Assembly (NCBI RefSeq): GCF_017356245.1
Contig: NZ_JAFMZZ010000001.1
Location: 2,839,943-2,903,942 of the forward strand
DNA from: Bordetella petrii
Lineage (GTDB): Bacteria; Pseudomonadota; Gammaproteobacteria; Burkholderiales; Burkholderiaceae_B
DNA length: 64,000 nucleotides
Direction: 5' to 3'
Shown here: in pieces, positions 7,905-15,608 of the stretch
Layout: the number at the start of each line of letters is the position of its first letter
Numbering within the stretch: position 1 is the first letter of the stretch
Made by a program: the position numbers and the translations under genes
The notes under the pieces: generated by a model
Told to the model about the DNA's origin: nothing
The model's input: only the letters and a program-made list of their open reading frames with translations
Database searches by the model: none

Positions 7905-9958
7905 AGCTGCCCAACAGCGATGAGCTGATCTTCTCGGTCAAGTGCTACGTGGGCGCCATAGCGGCGCTTTATCTTTCGTACACCATGGGCCTGTCGCGCC
8001 CGTTCTGGGCCATGACCACCGCCTACGTGGTGTCGCAGCCCTGGGCGGGCGCGGTGCGTTCGAAGGCGGTGTTCCGCCTGGGCGGCACGTTCTTCGGCAG
8101 CGCCGTGATGGTGTACCTGGTGCCGCGGCTGTCCAATGCGCCCGTGCTGATGATCCTGGCCATGGTGACCTGGGTCGGCCTGTGCCTGTATATCGCGGTG
8201 CTGGACCGCACGCCGCGCTCGTACCTGTTCATGCTGGCGGGCTACACCGCCGCCATGATCGGTTTCCCCAGCGTCACCGATCCCGCCACCGTGTTCGACA
8301 CGGCGCTGGCGCGGGTCGAGGAAATCAGCCTGGGCATCGTGTGCGCCACGCTGGCTCACAGCCTGGTGCTGCCGCGCGGCATCGCCGGGCCGCTGATGGC
8401 CCGGCTGGACGCCACGGTGCGCGATGCGCGCAACTGGATCCGCGAAACCCTGATCCAGCGCGACGCCGCGCAGCACGGCAAAGAACGCCGGGCGCTGGCC
8501 GAAGACATCACGCTGCTGCGCATGCTGTCGACCCACGTGCCGTTCGACACCGGCAACATCCGCTGGACCGCCGGCGCCGTGCGCGCCATGCAAGACCAGA
8601 TTGCCGCCCTGACACCGCTGGTGTCGGCAGTGGACGACCGCCTGCGCGCCCTGCAGGAAGGCGGCCACGCCCTGCCCGAACCGGTGGCGCGGGTGCTGGA
8701 CGACATCGCCGCCTGGATCGACGCCGGGCCGCAAGCCGACCGCGCCAGCGCGGCCACGCTGCGCGCCGCGCTGGCGCAGCTGGCGCCCGATATCGGCCCG
8801 GCCGCCAGCTGGCGCGACGCGCTGCTGGCCAGCCTGGTGGCGCGCCTGCGCGAGCTGGTCGAGGCTTATGCCCGCTGCCTGGCGCTGCGCCACGACATCC
8901 GCGCCGGCCTGGCCGGCGCGCCGCGCCAGGGCGCGCGCGCGGCCCGCCTGGGCGCCGGCTCGATCCTGCACCACGACCACGGCCTGGCCCTGCTGTCGGC
9001 CCTGGCGGCCGCGCTGGCCATATCGGTGTGCTGCGTTTTCTGGATCGGCACGGCCTGGAGCAACGGCGCCACCGCCGCCATGATGGCGGCCATTTTCAGC
9101 TGCTTCTTCGCCGCGCAGGACAACCCCGTGCCCGGCATCATGCAGTTCCTGCTGTACACCATTTATTCGATTCCGCTGTCGGCGCTGTACCTGCTGGGCA
9201 TCATGCCCGCCATCCATTCGTTCGAGATGCTGGCGCTGTCGATCCTGCCGGTGGCGCTGGCGCTGGGCGCGCTGATCCCGCGGCCGGCCTATACCCTCAG
9301 GGCCATGGCGCTGCTGTTCGGCTTCCTGGGCACGCTGGCGCTGCACGACACCCACACCGCCGACCTGGTGTCGTTCATCGACACCATGGCCGCGCAGATC
9401 ATCGGCGTGGCCACGGCCGCGCTCATCGCGGCGATCTTCCGCACCATCAGCGCCGAGCAGAGCGCGCGCCGCATCCAGGCGGCCAACTGGAAAGAATTGG
9501 CCGCGCTGGCCAGCGCCGGCCGCGCGCCGTCGCGCTCGGCCTATACGCTGCGCATGCTCGACCGCATCGGCCTGCTGCAGCCGCGCCTGGCGCTGGCCAG
9601 GCGGGCCGACGACCAGTTGGCCGCCGACGCGCTGAAAGACCTGCGCGTGGGCAACGACATCGCCGAACTGCAGCGCGCGCGGCGCGTGCTGCCGGCCGCC
9701 GAACCCGCCATCCGGCCCGTGCTGGGCGGGCTGGCGGGGTTTTTCCGGCAGCGCCTGGCGGGCGGCGGCCGCGGCGCCGCCGACTTTCCCGCCCTGCTGG
9801 CCGACATCGACCGCGCGCTGGCGCGCGTCACGGCCACGCCGGGCGCCCTGGCCGCGCGCGACCGCGCCGTGGTGGCGCTGGTGGGCATCCGCCGCGCCCT
9901 GTTTCCGCAAGCCCCCGACTACCGGTCCGACGTCCTGCCGCCGGCGCACGCATCATGA
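7901..9958 (+). CDS. FUSC family inner-membrane efflux protein (AaeB/fusaric-acid-resistance type)
   Basis: This 685-residue protein has two membrane halves: hydrophobic segments over about residues 20-165 and again at 365-505, with a long soluble stretch between and a C-terminal cytoplasmic tail. The N-terminal part (SRPFWAMTTAYVVSQPWAG) and the second half (WSNGATAAMMAAIFSCFFAAQDNP) match the FUSC/aromatic-acid exporter family, which includes AaeB. It is flanked by a DUF1656 protein, an HlyD adaptor and an outer membrane factor, making a complete tripartite exporter, probably for hydroxylated aromatic acids. Both ends overlap neighbouring genes by 4 bp. Confidence 0.9.
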   Translation: MKLPNSDELIFSVKCYVGAIAALYLSYTMGLSRPFWAMTTAYVVSQPWAGAVRSKAVFRLGGTFFGSAVMVYLVPRLSNAPVLMILAMVTWVGLCLYIAVLDRTPRSYLFMLAGYTAAMIGFPSVTDPATVFDTALARVEEISLGIVCATLAHSLVLPRGIAGPLMARLDATVRDARNWIRETLIQRDAAQHGKERRALAEDITLLRMLSTHVPFDTGNIRWTAGAVRAMQDQIAALTPLVSAVDDRLRALQEGGHALPEPVARVLDDIAAWIDAGPQADRASAATLRAALAQLAPDIGPAASWRDALLASLVARLRELVEAYARCLALRHDIRAGLAGAPRQGARAARLGAGSILHHDHGLALLSALAAALAISVCCVFWIGTAWSNGATAAMMAAIFSCFFAAQDNPVPGIMQFLLYTIYSIPLSALYLLGIMPAIHSFEMLALSILPVALALGALIPRPAYTLRAMALLFGFLGTLALHDTHTADLVSFIDTMAAQIIGVATAALIAAIFRTISAEQSARRIQAANWKELAALASAGRAPSRSAYTLRMLDRIGLLQPRLALARRADDQLAADALKDLRVGNDIAELQRARRVLPAAEPAIRPVLGGLAGFFRQRLAGGGRGAADFPALLADIDRALARVTATPGALAARDRAVVALVGIRRALFPQAPDYRSDVLPPAHAS

Positions 9959-10164
9959 TTGGCGAATTCAATTTCTACGGCATTTATTTCCCCTGGCTGC
10001 TGGTGCTGGGGCTGGCCACGCTGGGCGTGGCCTGGGCCGCGCGGCGCCTGCTGGCGCGCGCGGGTTTCTATCGGCTGGTGTGGCATCCGGCGCTGTTCGA
10101 TGCCGCGCTCTACGTCGTATTGCTGTACGGCGTTTACCTGATTTCACCTTACGTACTGAAGTAG
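9955..10164 (+). CDS. DUF1656 small membrane protein of FUSC exporter
   Basis: This 69-residue protein begins GEFNFYGIYFPWLLVLG and has two membrane helices (about 12-30 and 48-66). It matches the DUF1656/AaeX family, small proteins consistently encoded with FUSC pumps and HlyD adaptors. Their role is unknown, perhaps assembly of the pump. It overlaps the FUSC stop as ATGA and ends 4 bp before the adaptor gene. Confidence 0.88.
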   Translation: MIGEFNFYGIYFPWLLVLGLATLGVAWAARRLLARAGFYRLVWHPALFDAALYVVLLYGVYLISPYVLK

Positions 10165-10168
10165 CACC

Positions 10169-11047
10169 ATGAATATCCTCAACACGCTGCGCCGCCCCAT
10201 CGTGGGCAAGTTTCTCGTGACGGCGCTGACCGTCTGCGCGGCGGTCTATGCCGGCTGGCAACTGTGGACGCACTACGAAGTCGAGCCCTGGACGCGCGAT
10301 GGCCGCGTCAAGGCCTATGTCGTGCAGGTCGCGCCCGATGTGTCGGGCCTGGTAACCGCCGTGCCCGTGCACGACAACCAGGACGTCAAGGCGGGCGACG
10401 TCTTGTTCGAAATCGACCGCGCCCGCTTCCAGCTGGCCTATGACCAGGCACAGGCCGCGGTACGCGCGCAGCAAGTGGCGCGCGACCAGGCCGCGCGCGA
10501 TGCGCGCCGCAACCGCTCGCTGGGCAAGCTGGTATCGGCCGAGGCGCTGGAGCAAAGCCAGGCGCGCCTGCAGCAGGCCGAAGCCGCGCTGGCCGAGGCC
10601 CAGGTGCAGCGCGAAACCGCCAAGCTGAACCTGGCGCGCAGCCGCGTGGTGGCGCCCACCGACGGGCGGGTCACCAACCTGGACCTGCGCGTGGGTTCTT
10701 ACGCCACCGCGGCGCACGGCGTCATGGCGCTGGTCGACGCCGGCTCGTTCTATGTGGAAGGCTATTTCGAAGAAACCAAGCTGGTGCACATCCATGAAGG
10801 CGATGCGGTCCTGGTCACCCTGATGGGCGACTCGCGCCAGATCCGCGGCCACGTGCAGAGCATCGCCATGGGCATTGCCGACCGCGACCGCAGCACCGGC
10901 GCCAACCTGCTGCCCAACGTCAATCCCACTTTCAACTGGGTGCGGCTGGCGCAGCGCATCCCCGTGCGCGTGCAGATCGACGAAGTGCCCAAGGGGGTGC
11001 GGCTGGTGGCCGGCCAGACCGCCACGGTGGAGGTCAACGCATCATGA
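10169..11047 (+). CDS. HlyD/AaeA-type periplasmic adaptor of efflux pump
   Basis: This is a 292-residue membrane fusion protein. One N-terminal membrane anchor (about residues 15-33) is followed by a biotinyl-lipoyl half (VAPDVSGLVTAVPVHDNQDVKAGDVLFEIDRARF), an alpha-helical hairpin (about 88-145) rich in Ala and Gln, the second lipoyl half (SRVVAPTDGRVTNLDLRVGSYA) and a beta-barrel domain. The short length and single anchor match AaeA-like adaptors of FUSC pumps. Its stop overlaps the start of the outer membrane factor gene. Confidence 0.9.
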   Translation: MNILNTLRRPIVGKFLVTALTVCAAVYAGWQLWTHYEVEPWTRDGRVKAYVVQVAPDVSGLVTAVPVHDNQDVKAGDVLFEIDRARFQLAYDQAQAAVRAQQVARDQAARDARRNRSLGKLVSAEALEQSQARLQQAEAALAEAQVQRETAKLNLARSRVVAPTDGRVTNLDLRVGSYATAAHGVMALVDAGSFYVEGYFEETKLVHIHEGDAVLVTLMGDSRQIRGHVQSIAMGIADRDRSTGANLLPNVNPTFNWVRLAQRIPVRVQIDEVPKGVRLVAGQTATVEVNAS

Positions 11048-12528
11048 ACATCCGCCCCCTGTGCGTACTGCCGCTGGCCCTGGCGCTGGCCGGCTGCGCC
11101 GCCGTCGGCCCCGACTACCAGGTGCCCGCCAGCGCCGCCGTCAACCGGCCCACCGCCTCGGCTGATTTCCTGCAGGCCCGCGAAACGGCGTTCCGGCAGG
11201 ATGCCGTACCCGGAACCTGGTGGCGGCTGTACCAGGACCCCGCGCTGGATGCCTTGATCGGCCAGGCGCTGCGGGCCAATACCGACCTTCGCATCGCCGC
11301 GGCCAACCTGCAGCGGGCCCAGGCCGCCACGCGCGAGGCGCGCGGGCAGCAGCAGCCCACGCTGGGCGTGAATGCCGCGCCGGCGTTCGGGCATGTCTCG
11401 GGCGTGCAGGCCGGCGCCCCCGATGTGCGGCCGCCCGACAGCTGGTCGTATTCCGGCGGCATCAGCGTGGCCTACCAGGTAGACCTGTTCGGCCAGATCC
11501 GCCGCGCCATCGAGGCCGCGTCCGGCGACGAGCAGGCGGCCCAGGCCGCCTACGATGCCGCGCGCGTAACCGTGGCGGCCGAGACGGCGCACGCCTATGC
11601 CGACATCTGCGCGGCCGGCATGCAGCTGGCCTCGGCCCGGCATTCGGTCCAGGTGCAGCGCGATTCGCTCGATGCCGTGCAGCGCCTGCAGCAGGCCGGC
11701 CGCGGCACCACGCTGGATGTCACGCGCGCGCGCAGCCAGCTCGAACAGCTGCAGGCCGACCTGCCGCCGTTCCAGGCCAGCCAGCGCACCGCCCTGTATC
11801 GCCTGGCCGCGCTTACCGGCCATACCCCCGCCGAAATGCCCGCCACGCTGCTCGACTGCGCCCGGCCGCCGCGCCTGGCGCAGCCCATCCCGGTGGGCGA
11901 TGGCGCGGCGCTGCTGCGCCGCCGGCCCGACATCCGCCAGGCCGAACGCGCGCTGGCCGCCGCCACCGCCCGCATCGGCGTGGCCACGGCCGAGCTGTAC
12001 CCCACTATTACGCTGGGCCTATCCGGCGGTTCGGCCGGCCCCGCCGCCATCGTGGGCGAGCGCGGCACGTTCAGCTGGAGCATCGGCCCGCTGATTTCCT
12101 GGACCCTGCCCAACACGGGCGCGGCCCAGGCGCGCATCGCCCAGGCCCGCGCGGGCGCCGGCGCGGCGCTGGCGCGCTTTGACGCCACGGTGCTGGGCGC
12201 CTTGCGTGAAACCGAGAGCGCGCTGGTCACGTATGCGCGCCAGCTCGACCGCGAGGCCGCGCTGCAGGCGGCTCGCGACCAGAGCGCACTGGCCGCCGGC
12301 CAGGCCCAGCAACTGTTCCAGGCCGGCAAGACCGACTACCTGACCGTGCTGGACGCACAGCGCACGCTGGCCGGCAACGAAAGCGCGCTGGCGGCCTCGC
12401 AGGCGGCGCTGAGCATCGACCAGATCGCCCTGTTCCTGGCGCTGGGCGGCGGCTGGCAAGACACGCCCGTCAGCACCGCCGATGCCGCGCACGCAGGCAA
12501 CGCGGCGCCAGGCGCGCCTGGCGCGTGA
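11044..12528 (+). CDS. Outer membrane factor lipoprotein (NodT/OprM type)
   Basis: This 494-residue TolC-like channel has a lipoprotein signal, LALALAGC, with Cys18 as the lipidated residue, followed by the usual CAAVGPDYQVP start. It has two OEP repeats, each of long Ala-rich helices and a short beta region (TWWRLYQDPALDALIGQALRANTDLRIAAANLQRAQA marks the first). It completes the tripartite exporter formed with the FUSC pump and HlyD adaptor. The C-terminal 20 residues are low-complexity Ala/Gly and probably disordered. Confidence 0.92.
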   Translation: MNIRPLCVLPLALALAGCAAVGPDYQVPASAAVNRPTASADFLQARETAFRQDAVPGTWWRLYQDPALDALIGQALRANTDLRIAAANLQRAQAATREARGQQQPTLGVNAAPAFGHVSGVQAGAPDVRPPDSWSYSGGISVAYQVDLFGQIRRAIEAASGDEQAAQAAYDAARVTVAAETAHAYADICAAGMQLASARHSVQVQRDSLDAVQRLQQAGRGTTLDVTRARSQLEQLQADLPPFQASQRTALYRLAALTGHTPAEMPATLLDCARPPRLAQPIPVGDGAALLRRRPDIRQAERALAAATARIGVATAELYPTITLGLSGGSAGPAAIVGERGTFSWSIGPLISWTLPNTGAAQARIAQARAGAGAALARFDATVLGALRETESALVTYARQLDREAALQAARDQSALAAGQAQQLFQAGKTDYLTVLDAQRTLAGNESALAASQAALSIDQIALFLALGGGWQDTPVSTADAAHAGNAAPGAPGA

Positions 12529-12549
12529 AGCCGTTCATGCGGAAAACGA

Positions 12550-12566
12550 GAGGCCGCGCGGGCCTC
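12550..12566. terminator. Hairpin between the convergent outer membrane factor and esterase genes
   Basis: The arms GAGGCC (12550-12555) and GGCCTC (12561-12566) enclose GCGCG. The hairpin overlaps the last bases of the minus-strand esterase gene, and on that strand it is followed by CGTTTTCC. It may serve convergent transcripts from both sides. Confidence 0.45.
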
Positions 12567-13269
12567 AGTGCAGCGTCGAGCCCTGCGGCGGCGCCTGGTT
12601 CAGGCCCAGCGCCGCTTCCCAGCTGCGCAGCGGCACGCAGGTCTGCAGGCGCTCGATGGCGCGCTGCACCAGAGCCGGATGCAGCACATGCCCCACGCGG
12701 CTGGCCACGTCGATCGTGGCATCGCCATGCAGGGCATCCAGCCGCGCCTGGGCCGCCTGGGCATGCGATACCGCCATGACGGCGTCGTCGGCGCCATGCA
12801 GCAGGTGAATGGTGGTGTATTGCGGGGCGCTTTTTGGCAATTGCGCATAGCGCCCGGAAAAGGCCAGCACCCGCCCGGCCAGGCCGTCGTGGGCCTGCAC
12901 CGCTTCCAGCGCCATGATGGCCCCCTGCGAGAATCCCGCCAGCGCGGTGTCCGACTGCAGCAGCCCCAGGCGCGCCTGCGCGGCCCGGATGTATTCAACC
13001 AGCGCCGGCAGGGCGCGCGCCACGCGTTCGGCGCGGTTGTCGTCATCAACCCCCTGCACTGAAAACCACTGCCGCCCGCCGGCCGCGCCATCGCCAGGCT
13101 CGAACCCCGCCGGCGCCAGGATGGCAGCCTGCGGGAACGCGGCGCGCAACGCCCGCGCCAACGGCTGCAGATCCTGCGGCCCGCCGCCCACGCCGTGCAG
13201 CAGGATGAACAACTGCTTGATCTCGATGCCCGGGTCGGGCAAGAACTCTAGGGCGGCGGCGTTGGACAT
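12565..13269 (-). CDS. Alpha/beta hydrolase, YpfH-type phospholipase/carboxylesterase
   Basis: This 234-residue esterase has the complete catalytic triad: Ser114 in GFSQG, an Asp in HGADDAV (161/162) and His194 in RVGHVLHP. FILLHGVGGGPQDL supplies the oxyanion-hole region. The family (acyl-protein thioesterase/phospholipase-carboxylesterase-like, YpfH) hydrolyses short acyl esters; the natural substrate is unknown. The ATG at 13267-13269 gives a start typical of the family. It is a single gene, convergent with the efflux operon. Confidence 0.85.
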   Translation of the reverse strand: MSNAAALEFLPDPGIEIKQLFILLHGVGGGPQDLQPLARALRAAFPQAAILAPAGFEPGDGAAGGRQWFSVQGVDDDNRAERVARALPALVEYIRAAQARLGLLQSDTALAGFSQGAIMALEAVQAHDGLAGRVLAFSGRYAQLPKSAPQYTTIHLLHGADDAVMAVSHAQAAQARLDALHGDATIDVASRVGHVLHPALVQRAIERLQTCVPLRSWEAALGLNQAPPQGSTLH

Positions 13270-13461
13270 GGCGAGGCTCTGGCTGGGTCTGAGCCGTCAT
13301 TGTAGATCCCGGGTCCAGGCTCTGGATTTGAGTTCCGGCACCGTTCCGGACCGCTTGGGCGGGCGGGGCGACGCACGTGTGCCGGCCCCGGGCGCCCGGA
13401 CCGCACCGTGAAGCCCGCCCCCGCCCGGCCCGCCGCCGCGGCGCCTGAAGAACTCAAATTA

Positions 13462-13477
13462 CTGTATATTCATACAG
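13462..13477. promoter_or_regulatory. LexA (SOS) box of the imuA-imuB-dnaE2 cassette
   Basis: The sequence CTGTATATTCATACAG is a perfect match to the LexA consensus CTGT-N8-ACAG, with an AT-rich spacer. It lies 20 bp before the imuA start codon. Repression by LexA and induction after DNA damage are expected for the downstream genes, as in other bacteria with this cassette. Confidence 0.93.
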
Positions 13478-13496
13478 TAATAACGGATCCCCCCAA

Positions 13497-14204
13497 ATGT
13501 TGCCCCCCGAACACATCCACCCCGCCCTGTGGCGCGCCACGCAATTGGCCCGCGGCGCCGAACGCGGGGTTCCCACCGGCCATGCCGCGCTGTCCGCGCT
13601 GTTGCCGGGCGGCGGCTGGCCGCCGGGTGCGTTGGTGGAATTGCTGGCCCCGCATCCGGGCGTCGGCGAAATCCGCCTGCTGCAGCCCGCCCTGGCCCAG
13701 CTCGACAGCCGCCAGGCCATCGCGCTGGTGCAGCCCCCGCACGTGCCGCACCTGGCCTGCTGGCAGGGCTGGCGCCTGGCCCCCCGCCAGTTGCTGTGGG
13801 TGGCGCCCGAACGCCCCGCCGACGCCCTGTGGGCCGCCGAGCAAATCCTCAAGCACGGCAGTTGCGGCGCCCTGCTTTGCTGGCTGCCCGCAGCGCGGCC
13901 CGAAGCGCTGCGCCGCCTGCACCTGGCCGCCCAGGGCGGCAGCACCCTGTGCTTCGCCCTGCGTCCCGCCACGGCGGCGCAGCAGGCCTCGCCCGCCCTC
14001 TTGCGGCTGGCGCTGGCCCCCGTGCCGGGCGGGCTGTCGGTCCACATCCTGAAGCGGCGCGGCCCGGCCTGCGCCGAACCGCTGCACATTGTTTTCGAAC
14101 CCGCCACGCCGCCGGTTTCCGCACCGCCCCGCCATGCCCCTCTGGATCGCCGCCTTCCTGCGCTGCCTGCCGCTGGACGCCGCACGCCCGCAATGGCCTC
14201 GTGA
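13497..14204 (+). CDS. imuA: Translesion synthesis accessory protein ImuA
   Basis: This 235-residue RecA/SulA-like protein starts IHPALWRATQLARG and has G-H-A-A-L-S-A-L-L-P-G-G-G-W-P-P-G-A-L-V-E, the typical ImuA N-terminus, which resembles the RecA core around the P-loop but lacks a true Walker A. ImuA works with ImuB and DnaE2 in damage-induced mutagenesis. It is the first gene after the LexA box. Its last 71 bp overlap imuB in another frame, and the C-terminal Pro/Ala/Arg-rich tail is encoded mostly in that overlap, so it is probably not under its own constraint. Confidence 0.92.
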   Translation: MLPPEHIHPALWRATQLARGAERGVPTGHAALSALLPGGGWPPGALVELLAPHPGVGEIRLLQPALAQLDSRQAIALVQPPHVPHLACWQGWRLAPRQLLWVAPERPADALWAAEQILKHGSCGALLCWLPAARPEALRRLHLAAQGGSTLCFALRPATAAQQASPALLRLALAPVPGGLSVHILKRRGPACAEPLHIVFEPATPPVSAPPRHAPLDRRLPALPAAGRRTPAMAS

Positions 14205-15600
14205 CGCGGCCTTCGCGGTGCTGGAACAAGAGCGCATCGCCGCCCTCACCCCCGCCGCCGCCGCGGCCGGGCTGCAGCCCGGCATGCGGCGCGCCGGCGC
14301 GGCGGCCCTGGCGCCGTCCATCGCCCTGCTGGCGCGCGACCTGCCGGCCGAAAACCGCATCCTGCACGAAGCGGCGCTGGCCCTGCTGCAATACACGCCC
14401 GACATCGCCCTGGCCGAACCCGACACCGTGCTGCTGCAGGTCGATGCCAGCCTGGCGTATTTCGGCGGCCCGCGCGCGCTGCACCGGCGCGTGGCCGCCA
14501 CGCTGCGCGCCATGGGCCTGCACGCCTCGCTGGGCCAGGCCCCCACGGCCCAGGGCGCCTGGCTGCTGGCGCGCCAGGCCGCGCCCCGGGCGCCGCGCCG
14601 CGTACTGAAGGCCGCCACGCTGGCGCGCCGGCTGGATGCCTTGCCCTGCGCCCTGCTGCCCAGCGCCCAGCCGCGCCTGGACTGGCTGCACGACATCGGC
14701 TGCCACACCCTGGGCGCGCTGCGCCGCCTGCCGCGCGCCGGGTTGCAGCGGCGCTGCGGCACCGAACTGGTCCGGGCGCTCGACACGGCCTATGGCGCCA
14801 CCCCCGAATGCCATGCCTGGATCCAGCCGCCCGCGCGCTTCCGGCAGCGGCTGGAACTGCCCGACTACATCGAGCATGCCGGCGCCGTGCTGGCCTCGGC
14901 GCGCCGCCTGCTCGAACAGCTCTGCGGCTGGCTGGCCGCCCGGCAGCGCGCGGTGCGGCACCTGACGCTGGTGCTGGAACACGAACGCGGCCGGCGTGCC
15001 CGCCCGCCCACCGTGCTGCCCCTGAGCCTGGCCCAGCCGGCCTGGCAGCAGCCGCACCTGCTGGGCCTGCTGCGCGAAAAACTCGGCCGCCTGCAGCTCG
15101 AGGCGCCGGTCATCGCCCTGGTCTTGCGCGTGGCCGACACCGTCGAACAGCCCGCCGCCAGCACCTGCCTGTTTCCCGAGCCCGGCGGCACGCCGGCCGA
15201 ACACGCGCGGCTGCTGGACCTGCTCAGCGCCCGGCTGGGCCGCGAGCGCGTCCTGCACGCGCGGCCCGTGGCCGACCACCGCCCCGAAGCCGCCAACGGC
15301 TGGCAGGCGGCGCAGGACGGCCCCGGCGGCCAGGGCGCCCTGCCGGGGCTGCTCGACCGTCCGTTCTGGCTGCTGGACCCGCCCGTGCCGCTGCAGGTCA
15401 TCCAGAACCGCCCCGCCTATGCCGGGCAGCCCTTGCGCCTGGTGCGCGGCCCCGAGCGCATCGAAAGCGGCTGGTGGGACGCCACCCTGACCGTGCGCGA
15501 TTATTTCGTGGCCGAAGACGCCGCCGCGGCGCGCTACTGGCTGTACCGCGAACGCGATACCGAGCACGCCCGCTGGTTCCTGCACGGGCGCTACGCTTAG
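14134..15600 (+). CDS. imuB: Y-family polymerase-like protein ImuB
   Basis: This 488-residue protein has the overall Y-family layout, but the N-terminus (PLWIAAFLRCLPLDAARP) lacks the D-x-D acidic motif of active polymerases such as DinB, as expected for ImuB, which acts as a hub binding the beta clamp, ImuA and DnaE2. VLLQVDASLAYFGG matches the conserved S-L-x-x-F-G-G element. The ATG at 14134 inside imuA is preferred over 14089 because it starts at the conserved region. It ends 8 bp before dnaE2. Confidence 0.92.
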   Translation: MPLWIAAFLRCLPLDAARPQWPRDAAFAVLEQERIAALTPAAAAAGLQPGMRRAGAAALAPSIALLARDLPAENRILHEAALALLQYTPDIALAEPDTVLLQVDASLAYFGGPRALHRRVAATLRAMGLHASLGQAPTAQGAWLLARQAAPRAPRRVLKAATLARRLDALPCALLPSAQPRLDWLHDIGCHTLGALRRLPRAGLQRRCGTELVRALDTAYGATPECHAWIQPPARFRQRLELPDYIEHAGAVLASARRLLEQLCGWLAARQRAVRHLTLVLEHERGRRARPPTVLPLSLAQPAWQQPHLLGLLREKLGRLQLEAPVIALVLRVADTVEQPAASTCLFPEPGGTPAEHARLLDLLSARLGRERVLHARPVADHRPEAANGWQAAQDGPGGQGALPGLLDRPFWLLDPPVPLQVIQNRPAYAGQPLRLVRGPERIESGWWDATLTVRDYFVAEDAAAARYWLYRERDTEHARWFLHGRYA

Positions 15601-15608
15601 GGTCCGCC

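Noticed and set aside
7496..9949. Antisense frame of about 817 codons opposite the FUSC gene
   Set aside because: Composition is Gln/Arg/Gly repeats without motifs and the sense strand is clearly coding; it is an artefact of high GC at third positions.
12541..13270. Plus-strand frames opposite the YpfH-type esterase
   Set aside because: The minus strand encodes a complete Ser-Asp-His triad and family motifs, so the plus-strand frames are shadows.
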